NCBI GenBank assembly: GCA_963662155.1
Contig: OY759274.1
Span: 38,828,990 to 38,892,989 of the forward strand
Length of the DNA stretch: 64,000 bases
From: Lamellibrachia columna
Taxonomy: Eukaryota > Annelida > Polychaeta > Sabellida > Siboglinidae
Direction of reading: 5' to 3'
A program made the position numbers and the translations under genes. Positions 12,483 to 27,100 of this stretch are shown piece after piece; the first letter of the stretch is position 1; the number at the start of each line of letters is the position of its first letter. Below the pieces are notes generated by a model. The model was not told where the DNA came from, did not search any database, and saw only the letters and a program-made list of their open reading frames with translations.

Positions 12483-12872
12483 TGGTAGCCATGCCCCATT
12501 AACAACAAATGACTAACGTTGTGGCCATGTCCCATTAACAACAAATGACTAACGTGGTGGCCATGCCCCATTAACAACAAATGACTAACATTGTGGCCAT
12601 GTCCCATTAACAACAAATGACTATCGCTGTGGCCATGCCCCATTAACAACAAATGACTAACGTTGTGGCCATGTCCCATTAACAATAAATGACTAACATT
12701 GTGGCCATGTCCCATTAACAACAAATGACTATCGCTGTGGCCATGCCCCATTAACAACAAATGACTAACGTTGTGGCCATGTCCCATTAACAATAAATGA
12801 CTAACATTGTGGCCATGTCCCATTAACAACAAATGACTAACGTTGTGGCCATGCCCCATTAACAACAAATGA
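12483..12872 (+). repeat. 36-bp minisatellite, about 11 copies
   Basis: The unit is CCATGTCCCATTAACAACAA plus ATGACTAACGTTGTGG, with variants CCATGCCCC, AACAATAA and ACTATCGCTGTGG arranged in a higher-order pattern. The length is a multiple of three, so a minus-strand frame stays open (HLLLMGHGHNVS repeats). It is probably not translated. It lies about 300 bp from the 45-bp array. Confidence 0.93.
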
Positions 12873-13304
12873 CAAAGACAAATGTTCAAGTTAAATGGTT
12901 CCGGTGTCATTGTCACTGGCTACTAGCCCGATAAGTTTATACTTTTCTGGTAGCCATCTCATCTGTATTGCTTTTGTTTGCTTTATATTGTACATGATGA
13001 TGAGGAGGAAATAAATTTATTTACATATGATAGACAAATATTTGTAACTTGCTATGTTCACACTATAAGCAGTATCCTATGTGTCATATGCCAGTGTATA
13101 CAACTGTTTCTGCCGTACAATGAGATGCTGGCCAGTAGTTCACGCCTACTTCCTGGCAGTTAGCTGGCTTATCACTATATTCTAGGGGGGGGGGTGATTA
13201 ATGATGTAACTCTGTGTTGCAAACACGTGTCATGCAACACACTTTTTCCGTGCAAACGGAAAGTAGTCAGGGTTTCTGACTACATCAGTATCCTTTGGCA
13301 CATA

Positions 13305-13562
13305 GACCTGTTGAAGCGCTGATTGTTCAGTTGCTGTGTTAACCAATGGAAATACCCCCAGGATTTACCGGGCTGGCATACGGGAACTTGACTTTAATTG
13401 GTTATGTCGGACGGGTAATGATAGGCATTCCTGGAAACGCTCTTTCAAGTTTGGGGCGCGTGCGTCTAGTTCCCACAAACAAGTCGACCAAGACAGCAAG
13501 TGAGTCAGCCTACATTAACACATGGCGTGGGAAAAACCGACAAATCAGCGCTTCAACAGGTC
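13305..13562. repeat. Foldback sequence with perfect 20-bp inverted arms
   Basis: GACCTGTTGAAGCGCTGATT at 13305-13324 recurs exactly as its reverse complement at 13543-13562, with 218 bp between. A small MITE or snapback element would look like this, but I find no convincing target-site duplication next to the arms. Confidence 0.6.
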
Positions 13563-13639
13563 GATCTGCCAGGGGCAATGTAGTACTCGACTTGTTAGTG
13601 AGGATGTGCAAACCTTTCAATAAATACTTTTCTGTGTAA

Positions 13640-16600
13640 ACAGTTCAAACAATGCTTGTCTGAGCGCTAGGCAGAACACTGAAAGCCATTTCTAATAATC
13701 GTCCAATCCAATAAAAACTACCAAACGTACAGCTATTCCAGCACGTTTGCACGACCAGAATGATTGAGGATTTGTTTCAAGAATACCTGTTTGATCACAT
13801 CTCAGCCATCGCTCCATTATTCACAAGTCCCCGGAATTCCAAATCAATGTGTGACCATGCTGGGCTTTGACGCAGTGTGATTGTTCCAAATATAAACATT
13901 GCTACATCTCTGAAAACACGAAACGTGGACGTACGCTCGATTCCATGTGCGCTGTCTTCGTTAGTCGGTAGTCGGTTGACAACCGCGCGTGCCACTCGAC
14001 TCTAGCAGGCAGGGTCGCCGGTGTGACTCGGAGCACGTTGGTCGCCCGGACGGTCAGCGAGCACAAGTGTTACACACCGAAAAATGTGTCGATGGAAAAC
14101 ATTAGCACAGACGAGACACGCGCGAAGCAGACGCGCACAGGCAACATGCACATATGTTAACAAAATATTCATAAGTTTGTCTAATATGTTAAAACACAAT
14201 AATACGAAAACGTACTAATAATGGTTACTATGGGAAATTACTACCCGGGAAGCAAACGGCGGAAATGCCCAGACCGCGTAATATAACGTCACTACTTTTT
14301 AGTGCAAACAAATAAAAATAAATTCAACAAAAATGCGGGACAGTTGCTTTCTATCGCGGGACGCGAGACATCTGGTCAAAATGCGGGACCGTCCCGCGGA
14401 ATGCGGGCAAACGGACGACACGGGAGATAATAGCAAGCGTTTATCGATACAACGGAATGTCAGTCGGCTCGTGACGTTTGTTTGTGAATGTCCCTTTGAG
14501 TGGACAAGGAGATATCACGTTTGCGCTTGCCGCTACACTGCCGATGTCGTCATCATCGTCGTAGACTCCTACTAAATATAACCACTGTCCGGTAACGTTA
14601 AGCTGAAATTTACATATCCAACCTAAGCGTAACGTTTCGACTAGAGTCTCAGTTAATTGTTGAACCACTGTTGCAATATTTAATCAAACTATCACACTTT
14701 GCACGGTGAGCTCCTTTTTAGTATGCGGGGCAATCCAGCGGTAGTAGATAAACGTACGGGCTCGTTTGCGGATTTCTGCAACAAGTCTTACAGGTGTGCG
14801 CCACTCGGGGTTGACGTCTGTGTCAATGCAGTTTAAAATAGCTGAATTAATATTTAACATTTTATTCAAGAGGTGGCCTAAAATAATTTAGCAAATTAGC
14901 TTGCTGGTAATATATTTGCTTTATCCACTTGGAAAATAATGTTCTGTTAAAATAAAATGCTTTTTACTCAATTGTGTTGTCTGTCTAACCAAATACAAAT
15001 TATATTTCCTTGTGTACAGTAAAAAAACTTACATGTGAAGATTGCGCTGAAAAAAATCTACCTCTTTGTGCAAATACAAATTTGGCACTGCACATTTTAT
15101 AATGGGGTTTGTGCCCAAATGCCAGTCAGGTTCAGAGCGATGGATATAATAATAATAATTAATCAATTAGACCCCACAGCGGCCGTGGCCGGCCGCTCTG
15201 TGCAGTCCTGGAACGACCGCCGCATACAGGAACCTCTATTAAAAAAATCCTGGCGATTAACTACTGAACGAAACGCTACAAATCTCTGCCATACCCTAGC
15301 GGATACATTTTGCAACAACATCAGCTCGTTACGTGCATGTGTTGCCCTTTTGGAAATCTTGATTTTCATCGGTTTTGTTCACGCCATCTCGAAAATGTTT
15401 ACTTCTATATTTGTCATGATAAAATATGGTGTAACCTGAAAAATAACCGTCAGAATTTGATATTTTTTTCAGTGGTGCAAAGCTAACACATATAGTTACA
15501 TTTTCGTCGCTGGGTTGCATAGGGTTATAGCATGGGATCATTGTCAAATGTCAAGGTAGAATAACTTTCAAAGTTTTAACAAACTTACTATTTTGTCTTT
15601 GCAAATTGTGATCAAATGTTAACATTTTATTAATATACCCTATTTCTCTGTATACAGGCATGTGGAGAAATTACTACTCTTCAAAATAAACACAATTTGT
15701 AATTGTCAATATTGAATAGTTTTTTCTACTGATTTCTGAACACAAGGAGGTAAAATCGCTCGAAATTTGCAAGAAATCCTGCAACAGGGGAGCATGTCTG
15801 GGACCTTAGGGGTTAATATTTATAATTAAAGGGAAAGGCGCCATCTATCGGATAGCTTCGTCTGTCCGACGGTGTCCGACAGGGGGAGACGCTGCATTGA
15901 AATGGCTCTGGAAATTGTTATCTAACAACTTCACTATTCGGCAGCCCGTAAGAGGATGACTTACCGACTAATTAACAAGGTAGGTGTAGTTAGTTGCTTC
16001 CCCAATCACCATTACTGACGTAGCAGTTTCACTAAAGTTTGTTTTGCCAAATAAGCACTCATAAATGCATTTGTTTAGCAAATAGTCAGAAAACAGTACA
16101 AAACAAGTCTACGCAACCCAACTGCAACGTCTACAATAAACTGGGCCAACACTCAACAGCCTAAATCTGATAGATTCCATAGCTCACAACTTCAGTTTAA
16201 CCGTTAGTGTTCACTAGTAACGGAATGCTTGTGTAACGAAATTTTCACATCTCCCTTATGCTGGATCCTTATAATTATAGCAATAGGTTTATCCATAATA
16301 AAAAAACTTAACATTACAAAACTCTCTCAATCCGAGACCGATCGGGTCAAGTCGAGTTTCAAACCAGGTCCGGTTACGTATTTAGTCCCAGACCTCAGCC
16401 TCAGGGGGTCAGACTACAGTTGGGCATACATTATAGATCTATGAGTAATGCCCAAGGCCAAGCAGGCTGCTCCACATATCAAAGCGTTCATATGATACTA
16501 TCACAGGCCAGACAAGATAAGGTGTTGAATTAAATTAAGAGTTTATAATAGTTTAGAACAACTGTTTTTATGGTAAATTATTGAGGGGTGGCATGAAGTG

Positions 16601-19600
16601 TGGGAAGTTGTCCTCCAAAATAGGCAGGAGGTGGGAACTAGGACCAAAAATGGTGGAAGACTGGCCCCACAAAGAGGTGGGAGATGGGAGGTTGAGAGCC
16701 TGCCACACCCTTCATTATTTCAGTTGTATTATATTAAGTACCTTAGTTGCCTGCATTATCATTTAATTTTTAAAAGTACTGATTTGCCAGAGAATGTGAA
16801 ATCACTCAATGGCAGGCTGTGTATTGAATTGACTTGGATGGTGCTTAAAAGTAGGTTAAGACTGAACTGTCGGAATGGTGAAATATCTATGTAAAAAAAA
16901 TAGAAAAATCTATAGATGTCCCATGATGATGATGGCATATATTCTGTTGTATAGAGAGAAAAACTGGAATTTGTCTCACCAGAATTGAAGACTGGTACAA
17001 CATAATCTAATTAACTCCAGGGGCCACAATCTAAGGCTATAATTCTAGATTACATAATACCTTGGTGTGATTCAAAGGCTTTCAACCAGCCTTTGATGGA
17101 TGTAACCAGTGTACACAGACAGGAGCAATGGCACATTTGTTAAATCACGACTTATTAACAGACACATCAGCAGCAATGTTAGTCTGTTATTTGCATGTCT
17201 TGGTTCAGTGGTTATTGCATGGTTCAGTGATTGCTGCATGATTCACTTCACAGCCAACTTTCTGTGCCACCCGGAACCTGTGAATGATAATTATTGTCAT
17301 AAACGGCAGACATAAACAACAAGGATTCATTGCATAGGTAATATTATACCAGATGACTTGTCTTAGTCTGTGGACTGTTGAACTAGACCCTAGAATCAGA
17401 TAACACTTGTATAAGGTGACTTGGTGCCTTGGCATTCACTAGTGTTATATTTCACATACTTCTGACAGAGCCCAGCTCTCACTGCTGATAAGGTATGTTT
17501 AGTTCAACATGAATAGGACACTTGCTGAATGCAGATGTTAATAATACAAGGTGCTCTGTAAAGTAAGTTGCTTTCTGATATTCTGGTGGTAGGTTTTGTG
17601 GTTACAGTTCACGGAAATGTTTACTTCTGAACCTGTTTTGTATCTAGTCATCAGTCCTACAAAAACCTTAAATTAGAAACATCACACACAGGCTGTATTG
17701 GTTGACTTCTTGAGGTCACCATCCACAGGTTCTAGATTTGTAAGTAAACTTTAGCTTTGAAGCAAAACACAGCTGGGCAAAATTAACTGCTTTAAATTCT
17801 ATGGATAATTCATGTATACAATATGGCAGTAGTACCTTCACAACAGGTTCATGATGACCACCCATCATGTGCAAAAGTTAATAAAAATCAAATGAGCATT
17901 GAATTTGATTGCGCTTGAAGTTCCATTTGTGGATCATTCCATGAGCAATATAGCTGATTAGCAGCTTAACACGGATACACATAATTTTGCATAATTAATG
18001 ATTTACGTAGAGTGCACTAGCCGCTATGTACAGAAGTCACAGCTATTCATGAAATACATGAAACAGACTCTAGTGGGTATTGGATTTGGCCACAGGGCAA
18101 CTAGAAGTAGAACATGGATTCTGTGATTTCTGTTTAACTGGTAGGGCAAACACTGACTGTAGGAAATGTTGACATAAAGTGGTGCAAATTGGTGCCTTCA
18201 TGGTGACAGTCTACTGTTTGTACATTATTAAGCCAAATTGTATGTCTATTTAAATGGGAGCATGCTAGAAAGAGGCAGTATGGGCCCATCGGCCGTTTGG
18301 GATTGGACCCTGGGAGATGATACCCTCAGTTTTAGAAATGGATTCCTAGGTGGGCCGTATGAGTGAGGGGTGTGGCAGGAAGTGGGGGGTGTGGCAGGAA
18401 GTGAGGGTTGGTCCTAACATTGATGGGAGGTTGCATTAAAAATAGATGGGAGGAGAACTCTCAACAATGGTGGGAGAATGGCCCCACAAACAGACCTGTG
18501 GGAGATGGGAGGTTGTCATCCTTGCCACATCCCCTCACGATTTAGATTGTGTGCTTGAAATCCAGTTATAGGGCTGCGTGAACCTCACCAGTGGCTCAAA
18601 ATAGTGTATTAAATATTTAAACCGTAACTTGGTATTTAGATACAGTGACATACACATGAGTATATGCCATTCGTATGCAAATAATTGCGCCCTAATATGA
18701 CCAGCTGTGAGAAGACAAGACAGAGAAAGGGCTGGGGCAGTATTTCTTATTTAAATGTCCTGACTGAGGTGCAATTTTTTCTATACCAAAATTTGTATTG
18801 TTTAATTCATCTGAATTTCTTTAAAAATGGTTTTACAGCCTAGATCCAAAATATTGTTTGCATTACTGTAAACTCCTGTGGACTTGGGTGTCACCACTGG
18901 TTACAGTTGCCCACCAGTGCATCAGTTCATGTGATATTTTTGCATTTCCACAATACTGAGCAACAGAATGAAGACAAGTGAAATTAACAACGTGGAAATC
19001 AAGAAAATGACTAAAATTGGTTTCCTAGCAAAGTTAGAATGTGGTCTAATTCAACTATGTAAATTAAAAGATTTTTTCACGAATGTCGTGTCAAACTTGT
19101 GCAACAATTTGCTGAATTGTGTGTCATGAATTTTTTATGGTGTATACTTGTTTGATGGAAATGTTTAATATTTTTACGAAAATTTATGTCGGTGGGAAAT
19201 GTTTTTAACTTTTTATCATGTGCATGAAAGAGACTCCACACAACAAACATGATTTGCTGTGCTCATTGCACAAGACGCAGTGAAAATATCTTTTTAATGT
19301 TGACCATAGTTGATCGAGATCAAGTCTCAACTTGATTAGGAAATTTTATTCGTATTCTGCACTTCGATCCCTGGTAGTTATTAATGCACTTGTCTTCACT
19401 CTGTTGCCTAGTATTACATGGAAACTTGTGCACATTTATTTGTTTACAATTGGACTTTGCAACGTGTACATTCCTTGTGTGTATGTGAACTCTCCAGGAA
19501 TGCTGCAGACCGTACTTTATGTGAGGCTTTAAACATATGTTCAACTATCTTTGAAGATTTGTATTTGCCCACATGTGTCAAACTGATCGTATGCAGTCGA

Positions 19601-19662
19601 CCGTGGGTCACAGTAATGTTGCCACTCAAGTCACCCTCTTAAGTACCCCGACTTTTACAGCC
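13640..19662. other. Intergenic region upstream of NUDT6
   Basis: Six kilobases with no supported gene. Two segments (about 16580-16710 and 18350-18535) share a G-rich motif, GTGGGAGGTGGGA-like with GGCCCCACAAA, that recurs at 33010-33120. The stretch 15420-15823 resembles the 3' non-coding part of the piggyBac element at 61850-61960 and ends CCTTAGGGGTTAA, so it may be a decayed piggyBac end. The NUDT6 promoter must lie here but I cannot place it. Confidence 0.5.
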
Positions 19663-19867
19663 ATGAGGAGACTATGTGGACTACATGCCCACTTCCGACG
19701 GCTACATCCAGGTGGTACAAAACATGTCCGGGGCTTGACCGCCACTGGCCGGAGGTGGCTGTTCCCTCTGGAAGGCACCGAGGACAGGTATCGGGGTGTA
19801 CATGTTGACCTTGCAAAGCTACCACCAGACTCAAGTTCTCCTGAAGTGTTCCAGAAGCAACTCAGGG
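19663..19867 (+). CDS. NUDT6: NUDT6 exon 1
   Basis: Runs from MRRLCGLHAHFRRLHP to FQKQLR, ending in phase 1 before GTGAGT. The sequence just before the ATG (ACTTTTACAGCC) could also act as a splice acceptor, so a 5' untranslated exon upstream is possible. Confidence 0.85.
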
Positions 19868-21081
19868 GTGAGTAAACTATTAAAGTAATTCTCATTTTAT
19901 GAAATCCTAATTCAGTATGTCAATCAAGATGATTGCATTTATATAATAAATTTTCTTTTTAAAGAAAAAAAAATTGTATAACAAATACTCAAACATGATA
20001 CTTTTGAATAAATTTGTTTACATGTATATGCAAAATATTTGTTTATGGGGAGTCACTTTATTCAGTAATGCTTCAGGTTTCTAAGAGGCTAAATAACTTC
20101 AGTGCATGGGAATGCCCAAAATATTGTGTGGCGCAGTAACTCAACGTTTAGAGTGCCAGTTGAGAGGACGTATGAGAGGACGTATGGGGGCTTGAGCCTA
20201 GGCAGCTTTGTTCACCCCCATTTGCCTGTGTCTTTCTAAATGCCAGGGGAAGTAAGACCCCACACAGGGAAATGGAACTGTCGCCAACTCACAGAGCCAG
20301 TGGTCTCAATCCATAAAAACACCTTCCCATTTGGGTCTACAATGACCTTTGTTGGTTGTAGCCAACAGTGGCATCTTACAACTTAAGTGTATCAGAAGCA
20401 GAATAGCTCAACCAATCCAATGCTGCAAACCAATCATCACCAAGATTACAAAAGATGCAGCCTGTGCCAATAGGTTTAGCCCATGTGCAGGGAACGAGCG
20501 AATGCGGTGTTTGCTGTCACGTTTTCTTGACCCACAGAATCAGTAAGCACGTGGAGACAAGATGGGTGTGTGGCGGTATGGCTGAGGGTGCCCATCGTGG
20601 CCAGTTCCCTCATCCCTGTCGCGGCATCCGAGGGATTCAAGTTCCATCACGCCGAGGGTGACTACTCCATGCTGTGCCAGTGGCTCCGCCTGGACACACA
20701 CAGCCGACTGCCACCGTTCGCCACTCACCAGGTAGGCGTTGCAGGTAAGGTTAGTCAGGGGTGTGACCCGCTATCTCTTTGAGTAATAATAATAATAAAG
20801 GGCATTTTCTTGTTACAGATGAATTAAGCATGTGGGTTTCACCTATGCCATTTAAATGTGAATTATCCCACAAAATTATTGAATTAGGCATGTTATAGTT
20901 AAAATCTGTAAAATAAGCTAAAAATATGTTAATAAATAGATAAATAAATAATGAACATATTGAGAGGATTTTTCTCTGAGAAATTGCAAAACTATGAATA
21001 GCTATCAAAAGAAAACATGGCAAGCTAATGCAAAAAGAAATACCCACATATTTTTTAGTGTGTGTGTATATATATATATAT

Positions 21082-21140
<59 letters not shown>

Positions 21141-24100
21141 AGGCATATGAGATAAACTTTTGGACAAAAAATAATGTCATTTTCATTAACAGAATATCCA
21201 AGATTTGTTTTGAAGATGCGAACATTTGAGAAGATAGAATATGGAGTGATATCACTTTCTAGCTGTGTTCTAATGCTCATCCACAAATCACATCACCTAA
21301 TTCATCCACAAATCATATGACCTAACTCATCCACCATTCATATTACCTAACTCATCCACCAATCATATGACCTAACTCATCCACCATTCATATTGCTTAT
21401 GAAATCCATACATTCAAGTAATAAGTACAAGCAGTTGGCTGTGAAAGCTGCTGATAATTGGTGTGTTGCAGGCTGCGTGTTGAGGGAGAATACGCAGGAA
21501 GTGATTGTTGTCAAAGACAGGAACAGATCGGTAGGTGTCTCACACAAACTATGAGGCGCTTATTCATTAAATGCATTTCATCCAGTTTGTTATTTCATCA
21601 GTCAATAACATTACATATGTTTTGCCGCAAAACACCTCCGCCACCATCAACTTGATGGCAGCACAAAAACACTCTTCTAAAACTCAATTTATGTGATGTT
21701 GGGTTTTTAACGCATTCTGCAGATGAATACCTCACAGATTATCATAGCATAATCTATGTGGTACATAATCTATGTGGTACATAATCACAATCACTGTAAA
21801 CAACAGTGACATAGATGAAGTGAACATGTTCACATAGTTGGGGAGCAAAATGGCAACAGATGGAGACTCTGAGAGAGAAGTCAACTCCAGGATCACCAAA
21901 GCCAACCAGTCCTTTGACATGCTGAAGAACATCTGGAAGTCAAAACAAGTGGGAACCAACGCTAGACTCAGAATCAGCAATGTCCTCAGTGTTTTACTGT
22001 ATGGGACAGAGTGCTACAATGTCCTCAGTGTTTTACTGTATGGGGCAGAGTGCTGAAAACTAACAACTAGAATAGCCCACAAAATACATACCTTGCAGAA
22101 CAAGTGTTTATGGAAGATTCTCAGAATCTTCTGGCCTAGAAGTATTTCAAATGAAGAACTACACCAGAGGACAAATACAAAATCTCTTACCAAAACTGTG
22201 AAGAGAAGATGGAGATGGCTGGGGCACATGCAGGGTTGTTTGATTTAAATCATTTGATTTAAATCATTGATTTAAATCATGATTTAAATCACACAAAAAA
22301 AATCATTGATTTATGATTTTTTTTACTTCCGGTTTTTTTAATCGCTGATTTATATGAATTTAACACAAATAATTGTTTACAAGCATGTTTACGAGATCAA
22401 CAAAGTCTTGTATGTTTTTTAATACAAAACACAAAGTGCGCACACTTGTGTAGCTGTATTGTCTCCAGATAGCCTGATAGTAAAATATTTTATGACATTG
22501 TGTATGTTTGAGCTATTCCCTTTCTGAATGTAGTGAAGCCACACAAACTTGTCTTCCAGAGGAAGTATCTTTTCAACACAGAAGCCCTGAGTTAAAGTCC
22601 ACTTATAGCTTGTGCTAGTTGTTAGCAATTCAGTATGTTAACTCAGTTGTTTAATACTGTACCAGTTTGTATTCTGGTTAGAGACCCTTAGAGTACACAG
22701 AGCCCTGGACAGGTGCTAATCCACCCTCTCAGCAAACAATAATTATCACTGCTACAGCCTCAGACACACAGCATGCTTTCCTTTCCAAGACAGATTATGC
22801 AACTACAGGGGGTGAGGCCTTGTGGACATTGTCTAATGTCTTTATATAAGCAAAAATCATGTACCCTCTGTTAAGACAAGAACCCAAATCGATTTGAATA
22901 GAACATGTTTGAAAGAGTTTACAAATTTAAACATCTATATAAATATCTATATACCAGATTTCAAATAAATAAAAAAAAATTAAAAAATCCGATTTAAAAA
23001 AAAAAATCCGATTTAAAAAAAATTAAAATCATGATTTTTTTCAACTCTGGGCACATGTGTCGAATGCCAGCAAATACACTGCCCAGAATAGCCCTATGCT
23101 GGACACTGGATGGGAAGGGGAAAAGAGAGAGAGAGAGACCAAGGAGACCTGGCGAAGAACCTTGGAGAGAAAGATGAAGGCATGCAGACTGTCGTGGGAA
23201 ACCGTCACCAGACTGTCGTGGGAAACCGTCACCAGACTGTCGTGGGAAACCGTCACCAGACTGGTAAACTGACAGCAGTGGCACTCTTTTATGGAAGCCT
23301 TATGTGCCACTTGAGACACAAAGAGGACTGAGTGAGTGAGCGAGCAAGAGAGAAAGTGAGTGAGAGTGAGTGAGTAATCAGCATAGTATACTTAATTAGT
23401 TAAGTGAACTAATAATGTGCCATGTGGTTATTGAACAGGGATGTGGTTGTTAAACCTTTTAGATTTCTCAGTTGTCACCGTCATACTGAAGACATGTTTT
23501 GCAGCACACACTGTGGAAATTTCCTGGAGGTCTATCAGAGGTCGGAGAAGACATTGGTGAGTATATCAGTGTCTTGGTACAGGTTATCATACAGCAACTA
23601 CTTACTTTTTCCTGTATTTTTAACCCTCCTCTGCCTTCCTTACACCCGTTTAATTCAGTCTTCCCAAATTTAATGTGGTCTGCCCTTTTCCTGTGTCTTT
23701 GCTGTACATCTCCCTCATTTACAATTTTCTGTTATATACTTACTAATTATGATCTTTCAAAAATATTGGGTGCATTGTGTGTCCCAAGTCTATGTATTTC
23801 ACTCCTTGTGTTTTTAACCTCTCAATTTCCCCAAAGCAAATTAGCATCCCCAACCAACAGTGGACAACTTGGAAATCATCTCAGATGGCTGGTTTTGGCC
23901 TAGGTGCACATTGCTAGAAAGATGTGTTGCGTGTTGCACAAGTAAGTTGGCATACATTGTACTACAAAAGTTGTGTGTGCCACTGCAATCATAGCAATGT
24001 CTTCTGGAAGTTTTGTTGAGTTGCAGACCAGCGTATATTACACGACTGATCCATTTTATAATAAGTATGCCCTTTATGTTGACTGAGTTGTAGCTCCACA

Positions 24101-27100
24101 GGGATCAGGCACTTTAGAAATGCTATATATTGTGTTATGAAGGAAGATATGTATTTTGTTTCACGATTTTGGTTAGTTTTGTTAACAGCAAGTCAGTATA
24201 GCTTTAGGCATGTTCCACCATGATAAATAAAAGAAGAATGTTTTCTAGGAGTGACAGCAGAGAGAGAAGTTTTTGAAGAAACAGGCGTGAAAACTGGTAA
24301 GGGACATTTTTACACATAGTAGCAACTGTAAGTCAATATAATTATAGGTGTTTATTTTATTAAAAAGATATGCTAGCACCATAATTGAAATAAATTAAAA
24401 GCTTTAATGAAATTTCACATAATGGATTGTGATTTTGTATTGGTATCATTTATATGTATATATAATGTATGTATGTATGGACTGGTATACAGAATATTTT
24501 GTATGCATGTACACATGCATATATATGTCTACATACCATATATTTTCAACCACTAACTGTGAATTTAAATCACAGAAATGTTATCAGATTGCTCAATAAC
24601 ACTTCAATATCAAATGTATTATTTCTATACAAAGCATCAATACATGACACAAGGTGTAGACTGGAAATTAAATGCAGCATATACAGTGGGACCTCAAATG
24701 TAAGATCACCTATGCGTCTTGCCAAAGTGGTCTTAATTCAGAGGTGATCGTAGTTCTTAAATGTCTGTCTGAGGATATAGTTTTAAGTCCAGTGTATTAG
24801 GAACTGAGAAAGTCCCATTTCTGAAGAGTTCTTTGAAATCAGGTGGTCATTAGGATGGCTTCCACTGTATCTCATGCACACACAAACAAACAGTAAATGC
24901 ACTAATATTGTTACAAAGAACTCTAATCTAGCGTTTCTTCTTTGAGTCAATATTATACTACCATGAAATGCTAGCTGAGTGCAATTGCATTGTCAACTAA
25001 TGACATTGTAAACACTGTATTACAAAACCCTAATAAAGATGCCTACTCTTATCTTGCTTCAACGTTACGAAAGAGCTACATTACAATACCAAGAATAGAA
25101 TCAATCATTAATTAGATGGGTAGTCTCGTGAACTTATCACTTATGCGAACACCTCAGAAACATCCACAAGTAAAGCATTTGTTAGCTTTCATTGACATGC
25201 AGTTTATTAATTAAGTCATGTTTCAGCATATTTGCCCTTGCTGACAACCAATCACTCAGATTTACATCAAATACATCAGTATAATTTTAATATTGAAATT
25301 AATTTATTTGCTTTGGTGAACTGACCGACTGGTTTACATGGTTTACATTGCAACTCTGAATTTACTAGTGTTTATAAAATCTCAGTTGGTTAATAATGTC
25401 TATATAAAACTTGTTACTATCGTTATTTTTCACCTATTTTCAAGAATACACAATTTGATGATTAATAAAATTTTGCCTGCCAATATATTTTATTTTGTTA
25501 AACGGCCAATTCTCTTATCTGCGAATCTGTTCAGTGGAATCCACTTTACTTTGAAATTGACAAATCCAGAGAATGTGGACATTATAATTATATGGAACCC
25601 CCAACTAGAATAGATGTTGTGAAAAAGATAATTTCCCACCTAGCTAATCCCCTTATATAGGTAACACATCATTCGAAACAGGTATTTTTTCAGAAAATAT
25701 GACAAAAGTTATTCCTGTCAGTAAGACCAGCAAAACAAATTCAAGAAAAACTCTGATAACAGATTGGAAAAATTCATGGAACAAAATCAAATACTAAGTG
25801 AGAGCCAGGATGGTTTTCGGAAAAAAACAGATGTACATCTTTGGCTTTATTAGAAATGAACGAGGAAATAACTAATGCAATCTACAATAAAAAAGCTTCT
25901 ATCGGGGTGTTCATAGACTTCAAAAAAGCTTTCGACACTGTCAATCATAATTTACTAATACACAAATTAGAAATGAATGGTATTCGCGGTATAGTACGTA
26001 AATGGTTAGCTAATTAACAAAAAGGACACAATCTGTCTGCATTAATGATGTAAAATTGGATCTCTTAGAAGTAGTATGTTCAAGGTTCAATACGGTCTCT
26101 TAATATTAATAAAAACTAATTACATGGTATTTGGAAAAGGGTTATTTCAGATATAATATTATAGCAATAACAATAAACCAAAACATTATAGTCTATGAAA
26201 CAAAAAAAATCTTGGCATAGTTATCAATGATGAGCTTTTGGTAAAATCCAAATTGGCTAAAACAATTTCAATAATTCATAAAGCCAAATTTTTTTTAAAG
26301 ACCTCGGCATTGATTACTTTATACTTCTCACTTTTCTTGCCCCACATAGACTACTGCTCAGAGATATGGGGAAATACTTATAACACAAATCTAATGCCCC
26401 TATTCACTCTACAAAAGAGAGTTATTTGTGGAGCAAAGGCTCGTGACCATACAAATAACTTAATTATTAATCTTAAATTTATTAAATTGTTCGACCTAAT
26501 TGAATACAAAACATCTGTATTGATGTACAAAGTGAAATATAAACTATTGCTCAATAGCATTCAAAGATTATTATATTTTAACGAAAAAATTTTGCACAAC
26601 ACAACGCAAAGGGATAAATAAAAAAATTTAAGTTTGTAGTGCACTAAGGGCTAAATGTTTTTCTATCGCTGGTGTCAAGCTTTCGAATGGTCTACGTATT
26701 GCACTAAGAAACTAAAAATATTTTTGGTATCAAAAAATGCACAAAACGTACTTGAAAAGATACAAAAGGGATATTTTATTCTGAGACGTAATATGTTTAT
26801 TGTATTAGCTTTTGGTGTATTTATGCATTAATTATATGTGTTTATCAGTATGATACAAGGGATTGCTATATAAAAGAGGAATTATATATATATGTATGTG
26901 TGTATATGTATACATAATATTATAACAAATCAATGCAACAAGAGAGAGTACACGTAAGTTTACACTTCAGTTCTCTCCGTTTCCAGCATAAGATTGTAGC
27001 ACATTATGATTGTAACTATTCGTCTTTTAAATATACATGATTTAAATGAGAAATGTTCTGGTTAACAATGTATGTATACTCACGGTATATATGTAATGTT

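Noticed and set aside
12305..12916. 203-codon minus-strand frame with HLLLMGHGHNVS repeats
   Set aside because: Same effect from a 36-bp minisatellite.
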